Below are positions 8,305-18,074 of a stretch of 64,000 nucleotides of DNA, piece by piece. Where the stretch lies: positions 124,001-188,000 of the forward strand of contig CAVOXB010000010.1 in assembly GCA_963700305.1 (NCBI GenBank). Reading direction: 5' to 3'. Both the position numbers and the translations under genes were made by a program. Each line of letters opens with the position of its first letter. The first letter of the stretch is position 1. This DNA is from Desulfomonile sp963700305 (GTDB lineage: Bacteria; Desulfobacterota; Desulfomonilia; Desulfomonilales; Desulfomonilaceae). The notes below the pieces were generated by a model. It worked only from the letters and a program-made list of their open reading frames with translations, was not told where the DNA came from and made no database searches.

Positions 8305-9770
8305 GGTTCAGCCTCTCTTATCGGAAGTGTGATTATAAAAGTCGCTCCTTCACCTTCTTTGGATTTCAGATCGAGCCATCCGCCGTGTTCTTCCACTATG
8401 CGCGTGGCGATACTGAGTCCAAGACCGGTGCCTTCTTCTTTTGTGCTGAAGAAAGGCTGAAACAATTTCTCTTGTATGGATTCGGGAACACCTGGTCCGT
8501 TGTCCGCCATCTTGATCAATACAACCGGACCCACATTCTCCGCGGTTCCGAGTTCTTCGCTCACCGAGATTGCGCCCCCGTCGACCATGGCTTCGCAAGC
8601 GTTAACCATTAGATTCACAAAGACTTCCTTTAATTGATCCGGATCAGCGCCGATTTCCGGAAGCCGTTCGTCGCGCTTAACGTCCACTTTCACGTCGTAC
8701 GATTCCAGTCGATAACGCAGCAACTGTATGGCCATGTCCACGGCGTCCGACGGGCTGATCTTCTGCATTTTCAGCTTCGGCGGTCTGGAAAATTCCAGGA
8801 AATTTTGGACTATAGTATCTATGTGACGTATCTCTTCCGAGATCACTTCGAAATCTTCCTTCTGGCTTGGCGCCAAGGCTAGCGTGCGTTCCATTGAGAA
8901 TAGTCTCATCTTAACCGAGGTCAACGGGTTCCTGACGCTGTGGGCCACCCCTGCAGCCAATTTTCCCACAAGGGCCCATTTTTCAGCCTGAGCCAGATGT
9001 TCCCTGCTCCATTTGAGCTTGCTCTTGGTTTGGTCTACATCTTCAATGAGATCTTGAAATCGCAGGCTGAGTGCCTGGACTTCATCGCCAACCCCGCCGC
9101 GGCCTTTTGGGGCGGTGGCGAGAGCTAATTGTCTGATCGGTCCCAGTACCTGAATGAGCAAAACATACGCAAGAACCATCCCGAGCACTAACACGCACAC
9201 GAGTGCGGCCGAAGCCAACACTGTCGTCAGTTGCGCATCGTTCCGAAGTTGCTCGCGGGCAGAGGCTATTCGCTCCTCGTGAACTTTCGTGAATTCGTGA
9301 CAGAGCGCGATTATCGAAAAAAACTGATCCCTGATACTTTTTTGCAGTGCAAACCCTTCTTCTTTTTTTCCTTGTTTAAACAAATTGATCACTTCGTCTC
9401 GATGATATGCGTATCGTATATATTGAGATTCCAGCCGATTAAGCGTTTCTCGCTCCTGTGTGGATACAGCCCATTTCCGGGCCCTTTTCAGCCACGTCTC
9501 AAACTCCTCGTGATACTTGCTGAGCTGGCCGAGCCATTGGGGGTCATTGTCCTGAAAAAAATACGCAACGTACCCCTTTTGCATTACCAAAGAGTTTTCA
9601 AGCTCTTGGGAAGTCCGAAGCGCGTCAATATCGGACTCAATCAGAGCGGTGAAGAATTTGTCCATAGTGTACATGTACCAGATGGAAATACCGCCTCCGC
9701 CTACTGTCACGAGAACCAACATGGTCAATATTGAAAGAATGCGAGATCGCAAACTTATTCGCTGCCACAT
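8286..9770 (-). CDS. Membrane sensor histidine kinase
   Basis: A 494-residue kinase, first gene of a three-gene operon with the NtrC-type regulator and the NosR-like fusion. A membrane segment at residues 10-33 is followed by a periplasmic helical sensor of about 140 residues, a second membrane segment near 180-210, a HAMP-like linker, an H-box (GVAHSVRNPLTSVK, histidine near 275) and a HATPase domain with N-box NLMVNACEAM, DNGPGV and the G-box GTGLGLS. The H-box has S in place of the usual E after H. The periplasmic part is all-helical, of the four-helix-bundle type; no ligand is evident. Confidence 0.92.
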   Translation of the reverse strand: MWQRISLRSRILSILTMLVLVTVGGGGISIWYMYTMDKFFTALIESDIDALRTSQELENSLVMQKGYVAYFFQDNDPQWLGQLSKYHEEFETWLKRARKWAVSTQERETLNRLESQYIRYAYHRDEVINLFKQGKKEEGFALQKSIRDQFFSIIALCHEFTKVHEERIASAREQLRNDAQLTTVLASAALVCVLVLGMVLAYVLLIQVLGPIRQLALATAPKGRGGVGDEVQALSLRFQDLIEDVDQTKSKLKWSREHLAQAEKWALVGKLAAGVAHSVRNPLTSVKMRLFSMERTLALAPSQKEDFEVISEEIRHIDTIVQNFLEFSRPPKLKMQKISPSDAVDMAIQLLRYRLESYDVKVDVKRDERLPEIGADPDQLKEVFVNLMVNACEAMVDGGAISVSEELGTAENVGPVVLIKMADNGPGVPESIQEKLFQPFFSTKEEGTGLGLSIATRIVEEHGGWLDLKSKEGEGATFIITLPIREAEPWAQSL

Positions 9771-9972
9771 GATGCCTCCGCAGTCCAGATAATAATACGA
9801 GCTAAACCGACCGTGCTTCCCGACTGTATGGGATCACGGCACCTTCGAGAGAGAGCGTTTCATGCAGAAAACTCTACAGAATTCGTGGAAAACCCGCCAT
9901 GACTTTTCTTCCACAGACTATCCTTGAACACATGGGCAGTCAATGCTCAGATGTACTTTTAGTCCTTCGGTT

Positions 9973-10003
9973 TTTACAAAATGTAAAGAACACTGACATG
10001 TCA
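9973..10003. promoter_or_regulatory. Candidate upstream activator sites (two palindromes)
   Basis: TTTACA-AAA-TGTAAA at 9973-9987 and TGACATGTCA at 9994-10003 are perfect dyads 90-120 bases upstream of the sigma-54 promoter at 10093, the usual distance for NtrC-type enhancer sites. They lie in the space between the divergent kinase operon and the CBS-ACT gene. Binding by the adjacent regulator is inferred from position only. Confidence 0.45.
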
Positions 10004-10092
10004 TTCCCATTTCTGGAATTAACACGCTCTCTCGATAGCGGCGGAACCCGCGGTTTGACAGCCTCTAATTATCTGCCGTCTCATGGAAGCGT

Positions 10093-10108
10093 TGGCACGA
10101 CCGTTGCT
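10093..10108 (+). promoter_or_regulatory. Sigma-54 (-24/-12) promoter
   Basis: TGGCACGACCGTTGCT matches the RpoN consensus TGGCACG-N4-TTGCW exactly, with GG at 10094-10095 and GC at 10106-10107 separated by the obligatory ten bases. Transcription would start near 10119 and run toward the CBS-ACT gene at 10392, leaving a leader of about 270 bases. The leader contains a long-range dyad (GGAGGGC at 10132-10138, GCCCTCC at 10184-10190). The NtrC-type regulator encoded divergently is the obvious candidate activator. Confidence 0.75.
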
Positions 10109-10391
10109 AAGTGACAAGTGCAGAGATCTGTGGAGGGCGTAACGAGAAAGGCCACACGCGAGAGGGAACTTTTTTACGATATGGCCCTCCATAAGTTCTC
10201 ATTTTCTCACTGCACCGTTTAAAGCCATGGTGGCCTAACGGAGTAGTGGCCGACTCGCCTAACCCGGATCCTGCCGAGGTTGTTTTAATACCTTAGCTTC
10301 TTTGGTTTGTCATTCGACGAATCTTTGGAACCCATGGGAACAGATCACAAACAGGAACATGTAATGGTCTGCCAACCGAGGAGTATAAGAA

Positions 10392-11092
10392 ATGCTTGTC
10401 AAATATTGGATGAGAAAAGACTTTGTGCCGATAGACATGGACGATTCCATGCAGGACGCTACGGCCCTGATGAAAGAACATAAACTGGCCATGCTCCCAG
10501 TGATGCGAAAAAATGAGTTAGTGGGGGTGATTACCGATAGGGATCTGAAAAGGGCTTCAGCCTCTGATGCAACGACTTTGGACATCCACGAATTGATTTA
10601 CCTGCTGTCCAAGATAAAAATTCGCGAAATTATGAGCAAAGACCCTATCTCTGTCCCACCTGACTATACGATTGAAGAAGCGGCTTCCGTGCTCTTGAAA
10701 CATGATTTTTCCGGTGCACCTGTGGTGGACAAAGAAGGTCGCGTGCTGGGATTAGTAACAAAACAGGAGCTGTTTAAGGCACTGATTTCTCTGAGCGGGC
10801 TTGAACGAAGGGGTGTGCAGATAGCTTTCCAGCTAGAGGATACGGCCGGATCTATAAAAGAAGTCACGGACATTATGCGGAACCACGGCGTCCGTCTGGT
10901 GAGCATTCTAACATCGTATGAACGCGCGCCAGTAGGTACAGGAATGTGTACGTTCGCGCCCACTCTGTGGACCGACTCGATTTGCCACAACTACTTGAAG
11001 AACTTAGACAAAAAAGCTCAGTACTGTATTTTGTGGATCATCGCGATGACAAGCGAGAGGAATTCGTGCAGTCCTTCAAATTAAGCAATTAG
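10392..11092 (+). CDS. CBS-pair and ACT domain protein (frame broken)
   Basis: Two CBS domains (about residues 7-60 and 78-133; motifs PVMRKNELVGVITDRDL and APVVDKEGRVLGLVT) are followed by an ACT-like domain beginning IAFQLEDTAGSIKEV. CBS pairs bind adenine nucleotides, so this is probably a stand-alone energy or redox sensor. As written the frame runs to 11084, but its last 50 residues are nonsense. Restoring one T in GGTACAGG near 10936 gives VGYRNVYVRAHS... and a normal ACT ending YFVDHRDDKREEF with a stop at 11090-11092, 233 residues. Preceded by the sigma-54 promoter at 10093, which suggests control by the neighbouring two-component system. Confidence 0.85.
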
Positions 11093-11124
11093 TAGAATAC
11101 TACCGAATCAAATCCACACAGGTT

Positions 11125-11158
11125 TTGAGGGAATCCTTTAGTCGGGGATTCCCCCAAA
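11125..11158. terminator. Bidirectional terminator between convergent genes
   Basis: TTTG-GGGAATCC (11125-11136, with one bulged base) pairs with GGATTCCC-CAAA (11146-11158) around a loop of about nine bases. It lies between the convergent CBS-ACT and Fe-S reductase genes; the flanking T and A runs make it suitable in both directions. Confidence 0.6.
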
Positions 11159-11182
11159 CTACCAAAGCCTGGCTGTGTGCTC

Positions 11183-12575
11183 TCACAAAATCACAGCAGG
11201 CGCCACCAACTCCGCCAGGTTCATTACTTTTGCCTTGATGCCGTAATGGTCTACTATTTCTTTGAGCTGGTCCGTACAGTTGTGGCAGGACTGCAAAACT
11301 ACGCTGGCGCCAGTGGCCCTTATTTCATCCGCTTTTATTTTTCCGGCCTTGATTCGCCGTTCTGAAAATTCCGGCATTGCCAGCGCTCCACCGCCTCCAC
11401 CACAGCAGAAGCTGTCTTCCCTGTTATGTTCCATTTCCACAAAATCATCAACGGCCGCACGTATGATTGTCCTGGGTTCTTCGATTACCCCGCCGGAACG
11501 AGCAATATTACAAGAATCATGATACGTAAACCGCTTGCCGGCATGGATCGATTTATCAAGTTTGATTTTTCCTTCTTGGATTAAAGCTGCCATCAATTCC
11601 ATCATGCTGGTGATCTTGAAGGGTACGCCTCCCAGCCAGTTCGGCATTTCCCAGCGGAGAGCTCTGTAGCCATGCCCGCACTCGCCTGAAAGCAGGTACT
11701 CGCACTCAAGTCTCAGCATGTCCTCGGTACTGCCATTGAGCAAACAGCTTCGCATCAGGGTCAATACCGTTGAACATCGCGTAATTGGTCAGATCCCAAT
11801 ACCGCGAGGAAATGGTAAAATCTATGCCCGCGGCGTTCAGCACCCTGGCTGTGGCCTGAATGGTAAGCGGGTAATATTTCGGCTCACGAGGGTTCAAGGT
11901 AAGGAAGTATTTTGCTCCCTTCTTATCAACAGGGATCGTGAAATTCTCGCAGCCTTCTTCTGATTGCAGTTCTTCTTCGATCCACTCCATGGTCTCGATG
12001 AACTCGTCCTGAGGCACGGCCATGTTATTGCCGTTATTGTAATGGGTATCAACGGTTTCCTGAAGGTTCTTGGGGACGCGGCCCACCTGAGTCATGATGC
12101 CACGAGCAGCGCGCACCAGCATCCCGTAATCCACGGCCATAGGACAATTGAATGTGCACCTCCGACACATGGTGCATCCGCCCCATAGCTTGTCGTACAT
12201 ATCGTCTGCTAGCTCTTTTGTCAGCGGTTGTGCTCCCACAAACGAAGGAAATACTTTGGCCAGCCAATCAAACCTGTATTTGTACCATTTTCTGAACCGA
12301 TCAGCCTTGTAAGCGGGCAGGAGCGTTTTGTCCTCCGGCATGGACATCGAGTAATGGCATGCCTCTGAACACATTCCGCAATGGATGCAGCCTGACAAGG
12401 AAGTCGCCACGATCCTGTTTAATTTCGATGGAAGGATTTTCTCCATTTCCGCCAGCATCTCGGGCGTGAACTCAGACTTTATCGGCCATTTTCTAGATTC
12501 ACTCGCTCCGAGCTTTTCTTTTTTCGGTTTTTGAGCTTTCTTTTCCGCTGGGTCGATCATGATATATTCCTCCAA
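11183..12575 (-). CDS. HdrD/DsrK/TmcB-like Fe-S reductase (frame broken)
   Basis: A heterodisulfide-reductase-type iron-sulfur subunit of about 463 residues. The N-terminal half has two 4Fe-4S motifs (CIHCGMCSEACH near 62 and CTMCRRCTFNCP near 130). The C-terminal half has CCG-domain elements (ECGHGYRALRW, HDSCNIAR, FCCGGGGG, QSCHNC) that bind the unusual non-cubane cluster in HdrB/D. One extra base near 11725 (around CCGAGGAC on the coding strand) divides the gene into two overlapping frames; removing it joins KLFAQ... to DMLRLECEYL. It lies 13 bases after the cytochrome-b-like gene. Such pairs (HdrED, DsrMK, TmcCB) move electrons between membrane quinol and cytoplasmic thiol or ferredoxin chemistry. 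The exact subgroup cannot be fixed from sequence alone. Confidence 0.83.
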
Positions 12576-12588
12576 TTTAATAATCTTT

Positions 12589-13270
12589 CTAGGGGGTTTG
12601 TTTCACTTTTCTGTTCAGTATTCCCCTGCCGCCGAATATCTGGCCGAAGATGGCACGACCAAACGGATAGAGGACATAGTGGGAAATCTTGCTGAAAGGC
12701 ACGTACAGCAGGAAGAAAGTAGTCATGAGGAAAAAGATCCACATCAATCCCGTTTCGGGTCGGCCGTTGAGCCATAGCCACAGAGCACCGAATCCGACGG
12801 CAAAAAAGACAGTCATCAGGCTTACAGCGAAATAGTCCTCAGGACTGCTGATTATGCTAATTTCAGGAACGGTTATCCTTCTGTATATGCGGCGAAGCCC
12901 AATGAGGAATGCCAAAGCCATGAAGACCATGAATATTTGGGTAACCAACGGTGTCATGAGCCACGGAGTCAAAGGGATCAAGAACGTGGCCCCTATCGTA
13001 AGCACAACGGCCACGTGAAACACCAGAAATTCAGCATAGAAATAGAGATGGTTCCTGGGTACTCTCCATTCCCCAAGGACGGACAACGTTTGCTAGAGAA
13101 TGCAGTGCTCCCGCGAAGCGGTCACCCTTGAGTTCGGCCTTTTCCGGCGGCCCCGGTTTCTTCAATATAATATAGATCTTGATCGCGTACATCAGTGCCA
13201 TAAAAGAAAGACATACATACTGAATGGGCTCCTCTAGTACCTGCAGTGCGTGGCTGACGGAATTTTCCAT
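12589..13270 (-). CDS. Cytochrome-b-like membrane subunit (HdrE/NarI/DsrM/TmcC-like; frame broken)
   Basis: About 226 residues with roughly five membrane helices, of the nitrate-reductase-gamma/HdrE type that binds heme b and contacts quinones. Histidines suitable as heme ligands occur in RNHLYFYAEFLVFHVAV and in SKISHYVLYPFGR. One extra base near 13083 splits it: the N-terminal frame (MENSVSHALQ...SLANVV) must be joined to SVLGEWRVPRNH. It is the upstream partner of the Fe-S reductase gene, 13 bases away. Homologues of DsrJOP or TmcAD are not next to it. Confidence 0.8.
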
Positions 13271-13741
13271 GGTCGATTCCTCTTTTCTGACATTGGAGGG
13301 AATTCATTTGAGAGTTGGAGTTGTTCAGTTTCAAATTTGGTCCAGATTCGGCCTACAAATACGGTTGCCATTTGAAATCAGGGTAATCTAACCTACCAAA
13401 CTTGTCAAGAATCTTTCCCAGAATTGTGTGTGCGATAACATCCCAATATCACATAGTGAATAACTTAAGCTTCCAATATGGTGACTAACAGCTTTTCTCC
13501 AATTCATGATTACTTGGGCATCAACTCATGGGTCATCTCTATTGCCAAGACGCGCATTCGACCGCAGTCAAATTATCACAGGATTGGTTGAAAGGCGGAA
13601 AACCTAATAATTCAAAGCATTCCGCTGTCAAAGACTTAGTGAATTACTCAAGAATACCGTTTCATGGACCAGTAACATGCAGTAATGTTTTCGTCTTTGT
13701 TTTGCCTTTTGTGAAATAGCGCTTACTTGGTAAACTGATTC
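13271..13741. other. Gene-free spacer before yihY
   Basis: About 470 bases of AT-rich sequence between the divergent HdrE-like and YihY-like genes. Both promoters are expected here, but I see no clear consensus element. Short frames in it show no protein-like composition. Confidence 0.5.
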
Positions 13742-14711
13742 ATGGGGGCAACTCAGACAAGACATGAATTCATCTTTAGCTTGTCCTCATTAGCGACTAT
13801 TTTTGCAGGATTCAAGAAAGTGGCCGCAACGAAATCAATATTTAAGATTATTTGGGCTGTGATAAAGGATACCGTCAGGGCGTGGAGCAACGACAACGCG
13901 TTTTCGAATGTCAGCAGCATTGGCTTACTATACTACCTTCTCAATAGGGCCTGCTCTCCTGATCGGATTGTGGATAGCCGCGGCATTTGTGGGAAGCCAT
14001 GCGGCGAAAACCGAGCTGATGTCCCAAATGGAAAAAATGGTTACTCCGGATTCGGCTGCTTACATTGCCAGCGTGCTGGATACCTTCTGGGGGGAATTGA
14101 GGCATCCGCAAATGCCTTACGTGAGCATAGCTGCGGCAGTAATCGCTGCCACGGCGGTATTTGCCGAGCTGCAGAGTTCGCTCAACAGCATCTGGGGAGT
14201 GAAACACAAAGGTGGCCCCAGTATGCTGAGGATGTTTTACGGACGTGCCATTTCTTTTGTCTTTGTGGTCGGCATCGGAGTGCTTCTGATCTTTTCTATA
14301 GTTTTGACCACTGTCTTGGCAGCTGTTAACACTTTTTTTTCAGGGATCGTGCACGTTCCTCTAGCGTTATTGGATGGACTAAACCTCCTCATAACTTTTG
14401 CCATGATTCCCGCCTTGCTCGCCGTAACTTATAAATTAGTCCCTGACACGCCCATAGATTGGAAGGACGTCTGGCTGGGGTCAATAGTTTCATCGATATT
14501 ATTTGTCATTGGAAAGAAGCTATTTGGAATGTACCTAAGTTGGAGCATTTTGCTCTCCGTGTATGGTGCGGCAGGCTCTCTCATTGTCCTTATCGTCTGG
14601 GTGTATTATTCCGCACAGGTATTCTTTCTAGGAGCAGAACTCACAAAGGTTTATGCCAGACGTTATGGTTCCAAGCGAAAATCGTTTGAGCGGCCACTGG
14701 AACCCGTGTGA
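13742..14711 (+). CDS. YihY/BrkB-family membrane protein (frame broken)
   Basis: An inner-membrane protein of about 322 residues with six predicted helices. The family signature is complete once the frame is repaired: DTVRAWSNDNAF joins RMSAALAYYTTFSIGPALLI if one T is removed from TTTT at 13901-13904. Other conserved parts are FAELQSSLNSIWGV, the YKLVPDTPIDWKDVW segment and the final helix SLIVLIVWVYYSAQVFFLGAELTKVY. The family is often misnamed ribonuclease BN; its real function is unknown, with envelope or transport roles proposed. The exact start is uncertain because only one ATG lies upstream of the conserved region. Confidence 0.87.
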
Positions 14712-14760
14712 TACCAACTCGCTTTCAAGGACGCAATTTACTGCTCAAGGCGGAAGGTGC

Positions 14761-14816
14761 GACAGGCATCTTGCCTGTCATTTTGGACAGGCGGGACACC
14801 TATCCCACCATGCTTG
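14761..14816. repeat. Hairpin repeat after yihY
   Basis: GACAGGCA-TCT-TGCCTGTC at 14761-14779 is a perfect 8-bp hairpin followed by ATTTTGG and by a second related unit (GGACAGGCGGGACACCTATCCCACC, given here in two parts: 14786-14800 and 14801-14810). A related string occurs at 20339-20355. It may end yihY transcription and is probably another dispersed palindromic element. Confidence 0.5.
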
Positions 14817-14957
14817 CCAGATGAACGTTATCTGTGCTAAAGCAAACTGGATGTCAACTGCTCGTCACATTTCTTCAATGTAATCAATAATATTTACCGC
14901 ATGAATCTTAGGTAGTTCAAACTGCATCTTTTTATCAAAGAGTAGGATGAGAGAACC

Positions 14958-15251
14958 ATGAGCAAGCAATATTGGAGCATCTTCATAGTGGGTACATTTG
15001 TTGCGTCTCTGCTGCTCGGTATTCTGCAGGCGTCTGCGATGCAAGACATTTCGAGTCAGCCTGACATTGCAGCAGCACCGCAACCGGCGCAGCCTTCTTC
15101 GAGCAAGCCTGACTCGAAAGTAGGACAATCTCAGGAAAACGAGGCAGTTTTTTGGCAACACGCCAGAGACCCATTTGCACCACCGGATGCGTCGAAACTC
15201 TGCGCACGCGGTTTGATCCAGGCGTGCGCGCTCGTGACGCCTTCGGATTAG
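14958..15251 (+). CDS. Small exported hypothetical protein
   Basis: A 97-residue protein with an N-terminal signal/anchor helix (IFIVGTFVASLLLGILQASA, residues 8-27), followed by a proline-, serine- and glutamine-rich low-complexity stretch and a C-terminal part with two cysteines (KLCARGLIQACALV). An AGGA-type ribosome binding site lies about ten bases upstream. No family recognised. The low-complexity linker suggests an envelope protein with a flexible spacer; the two cysteines could form a disulfide. Confidence 0.6.
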   Translation: MSKQYWSIFIVGTFVASLLLGILQASAMQDISSQPDIAAAPQPAQPSSSKPDSKVGQSQENEAVFWQHARDPFAPPDASKLCARGLIQACALVTPSD

Positions 15252-15424
15252 TTTGAATGAGAGCTGCCAAGTCTGTATGCGGAATTCCTGGCTAGATCAG
15301 GTACGGAATTGAGCAGATGATCGATGCCGTCAGACGGATGAAATGCGTTTTAGGCGGTTTTATCATGATTATGGGCTTACGCTACGGCGTGATCTTGGGG
15401 GCGGGTACGCCATGATCATTCTGG

Positions 15425-16437
15425 TTGAGGACATCTGGCGTGCCGGATACTTTTTTGGAGTCAATACTTGTTACAGATCAGATCTATTTATGGATGGGTT
15501 TTAATATTTTAGTACTAATAATGCTTGCTTTAGATTTGGGGGTTTTCCACCGCAAAGCTCATGTTACTAGAATAAAAGAAGCTCTGGCATGGAGCATCGC
15601 CTGGGTCCTATTGGCTTTAGCGTTTAATGTGGGAATCTATTATTGGTGGGGGTCGCAAAGAGCGCTGGAGTTCCTTGCAGGCTATATGATCGAACGGTTT
15701 CTCAGCATAGACAACATCTCGTGTTTTTGTTGATCTTCTCGTATTTTCGTGTTCCTTCGCGATATGAACACAAAATTTTGTTTTGGGGCATTCTCGGTGC
15801 TCTAATTATGCGTGCGGTATTTATATTTGCTGGAATAGCACTCATTGAAAAGTTTCACTGGATCATTTACGTCTTCGCAGGATTCTTGATACTGGCAGGT
15901 ATAAAAACCGCGTTCAAGGCACCAGGTGAAATTGATCTTGAAAAAAATGCGCTGATCAAGTTTTTGAGTCGTTTTGTGACCTGTTCGGACGGTTACGACG
16001 AAGGCAACTTTTTTACAAAGAAAACTAATGGACGTCCCTGTGCAACCACTTTATTTGTTGTTCTGCTGTTCGTGGAGGCAACTGACGTGGTTTTTGCTCT
16101 GGATTCCATTCCGGCGATTCTTGGGATAACTCGGGACCCTTTCATTGTGTACACATCCAATGTGTTCGCAATTCTGGGCTTGCGCGCTTTATATTTTGCG
16201 CTTGCAGCGACAATGAGGCTTTTTTCATTCCTGAACTACGGGCTTTCGGCGGTACTCGTTCTTATAGGTGTAAAGATGCTGATCGCAGAATTTTATGAGA
16301 TTCCGGTGGCAATTGCTTTGCTCGTTGTTACGGCCATCTTGCTTCTGTCGATGATACTATCTTTAATGGCATCTCCCAAAATCTCGGTCACGGCAAATCC
16401 AAGCCATCATGTAAAGGATGATGCGGGGAAGACTTGA
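15425..16437 (+). CDS. TerC-family integral membrane protein (frame broken)
   Basis: About 330 residues with seven or more membrane helices and the TerC/Alx acidic motifs: LALDLGVFHRKAH, ERFLSIDNI near the break, EATDVVFALDSIPAILGITRDPFIVYTSN. The family moves or senses divalent metals, notably manganese, and supports tellurite or pH resistance. One T is missing near 15715: AACATCTCGTG should read AACATCTTCGTG, giving DNIFVFLLIFSYFRVP. The first ATG-like start is unclear; TTG at 15455 would give the usual N-terminus. I looked for a yybP-ykoY manganese riboswitch upstream and did not recognise one. Confidence 0.87.
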
Positions 16438-16540
16438 GGGATTTATATGGCTTAAATAACCGGAAGCGCGATTTCATCTTGACGGGGATTCATCGCAATC
16501 GCTGGCCTGTCTTTACTCTTGTTCAACTCTACCCGGGTAA

Positions 16541-17707
16541 CTAGAGCATCTTCAAGCTATTTGTGTTTGTCTTGGCTGATTCCAGGTTCACTCCTTCAAG
16601 ATACGCACCCGTAAGGTCGGTCCCGTCCAGGATAGCCTCGAATACGTGGGACTCCGCCAAATTGGCCCCGGAAAAATTGGCTAAAGACAAATCCGCTTCC
16701 GACAAATTCGCTCCTGGCAGAAAAGCCCATACAGCATATGACATTCTCAGATTGGCATCTGACAGGTTAGCGCGGGCCAAATTCGTCCTGTAGAGTATTG
16801 CTGCGAACATGTCCGACGACTGAAGATCAGCCTCGGTGAGAGTGGCACCGGTGAAATCGGTCCTCAACAGATTAGTTCTCCTCAGATTGGCTCTGGACAG
16901 TCTAGCGCCAGACAAATCTGCCCTGGAAAGATCTTTTCCCGATAGATCCGCGTCGGACAAATCAACTCCCTGAGCTACTGCACGTTCGACAACAGCAGAC
17001 ATACACGGGCCCTGTCCGATGAATATAGGTGCACCCGTGGATTTGTGCTTTATCTCAAATAATGTCGAGGGCCTGGACAACAAGGTGTCGAGTTCTTCAC
17101 GAACGATCAAATTTTCTATTACAAGACTATCAAGGAGCGTGTCCAATTCAACAGTCGACGTCTTATAACGTTTTCGCAAAACTTCCTTGTTAGCACCGAT
17201 CTTTATCTCTGCCAACAATTCATTCATGCCGACATCGACGCCTTGCTGTATCTGCGGCTTCTCCAAATCATCGTCCAGGATGACGGACTTTCGAAGTCGC
17301 ATCCTTTTCCTGTAATCAGCCGGCTTAATCAGGTTCAACTTCAGCAACTTGCCAAAAAGACTCCGCACCCCCTTGAACGATAAATTGAATTTCTTCATGA
17401 GCTCCGCGTCCGATGCACCGGAGCTGACTAATTTCAGGACTTCAGCACCGTCGACGACCTTCTTGTGAGAAGCGTTTTTGGGAAGCTCAGAGTGATCTAC
17501 GTCGACTATAACGGATTCATACTTATCTCCGAGTCTTTTTTTCAGTTCAGTTTGGGTCAAGATACCCGCCGCCGCCAATTGCTGAAACAAGCTTTGCAGG
17601 CCATCCACAGATAGGGCGAATTTTTCCATCAAAGCGGCGTCATCCATTCCTGAACGTATGCTCTGGACCGCTTCGAACGCGTTTATATTGATAGTGCGGC
17701 CAGCCAT
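16541..17707 (-). CDS. Pentapeptide-repeat protein with triplicated N-terminal module
   Basis: A 388-residue cytoplasmic protein. The N-terminal part holds three copies of a module of about 50 residues (10-59, 86-135, 160-210), each with 'I..G..D..LM.KF.LS..GL.SLF..L....I' and predicted helical, resembling a small HTH-like fold (third copy most diverged). A linker (210-245) leads to about 27 pentapeptide units of the A(D/N)LSxx type (247-385), which form a right-handed quadrilateral helix. Some pentapeptide proteins mimic DNA and protect gyrase, but most have no known role. The gene is alone and divergent from the PAS histidine kinase. Confidence 0.88.
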   Translation of the reverse strand: MAGRTININAFEAVQSIRSGMDDAALMEKFALSVDGLQSLFQQLAAAGILTQTELKKRLGDKYESVIVDVDHSELPKNASHKKVVDGAEVLKLVSSGASDAELMKKFNLSFKGVRSLFGKLLKLNLIKPADYRKRMRLRKSVILDDDLEKPQIQQGVDVGMNELLAEIKIGANKEVLRKRYKTSTVELDTLLDSLVIENLIVREELDTLLSRPSTLFEIKHKSTGAPIFIGQGPCMSAVVERAVAQGVDLSDADLSGKDLSRADLSGARLSRANLRRTNLLRTDFTGATLTEADLQSSDMFAAILYRTNLARANLSDANLRMSYAVWAFLPGANLSEADLSLANFSGANLAESHVFEAILDGTDLTGAYLEGVNLESAKTNTNSLKML

Positions 17708-17913
17708 TTATCGCATCACCCCTTGAGCGCCATCATCAGCGGCAATTTTTTTGACGTGAATAGGATGTCGCTCCCGTAGAAATTTCGGGGATATAGCTTT
17801 CCCCGATTGCAGATTGTTCCTTTGGTCGCCCCTAATTGTAACGATTCGTACTCTAATTGCCATATAATTTTTTCGAACAAACTTTTTTTGGTTGTCCGAA
17901 CGGCAAGTTGTAC

Positions 17914-17948
17914 GACGATCAGTGATGACTGCCGTTGACGATCAGTGA
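17914..17948. repeat. Short direct repeat in a divergent promoter region
   Basis: GACGATCAGTGA occurs at 17914-17925 and 17937-17948, a 23-base period (about two DNA turns), in the 367-base space between the divergent pentapeptide-repeat and histidine-kinase genes. A tandem regulator-binding site is a reasonable guess; nothing else in this spacer is recognisable. Confidence 0.4.
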
Positions 17949-18074
17949 GTCAGGCAAGTTCTTCGGTATTTAGGCCCAAACCCAAGAACTCATGTTGAAT
18001 TGAGGCCTTACTTTAGGTATCCTTTTACAAGGTTTATTACACCTCAACACAACTGTGTTCCGAAAGAGCCTCCA

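Noticed and set aside
10200..10290. Possible structured RNA or tRNA-like segment before the CBS-ACT gene
   Set aside because: No acceptor/T-arm pairing or GTTC-type T-loop could be found; only generic dyads in the leader.
13528..13719. 63-residue frame in the spacer before yihY
   Set aside because: No ribosome binding site, no domain, low protein-like character.
15252..15424. Manganese (yybP-ykoY) riboswitch before terC, and a 32-codon frame at 15317-15415
   Set aside because: The conserved riboswitch loops are not present, and the short frame has no ribosome binding site or family.
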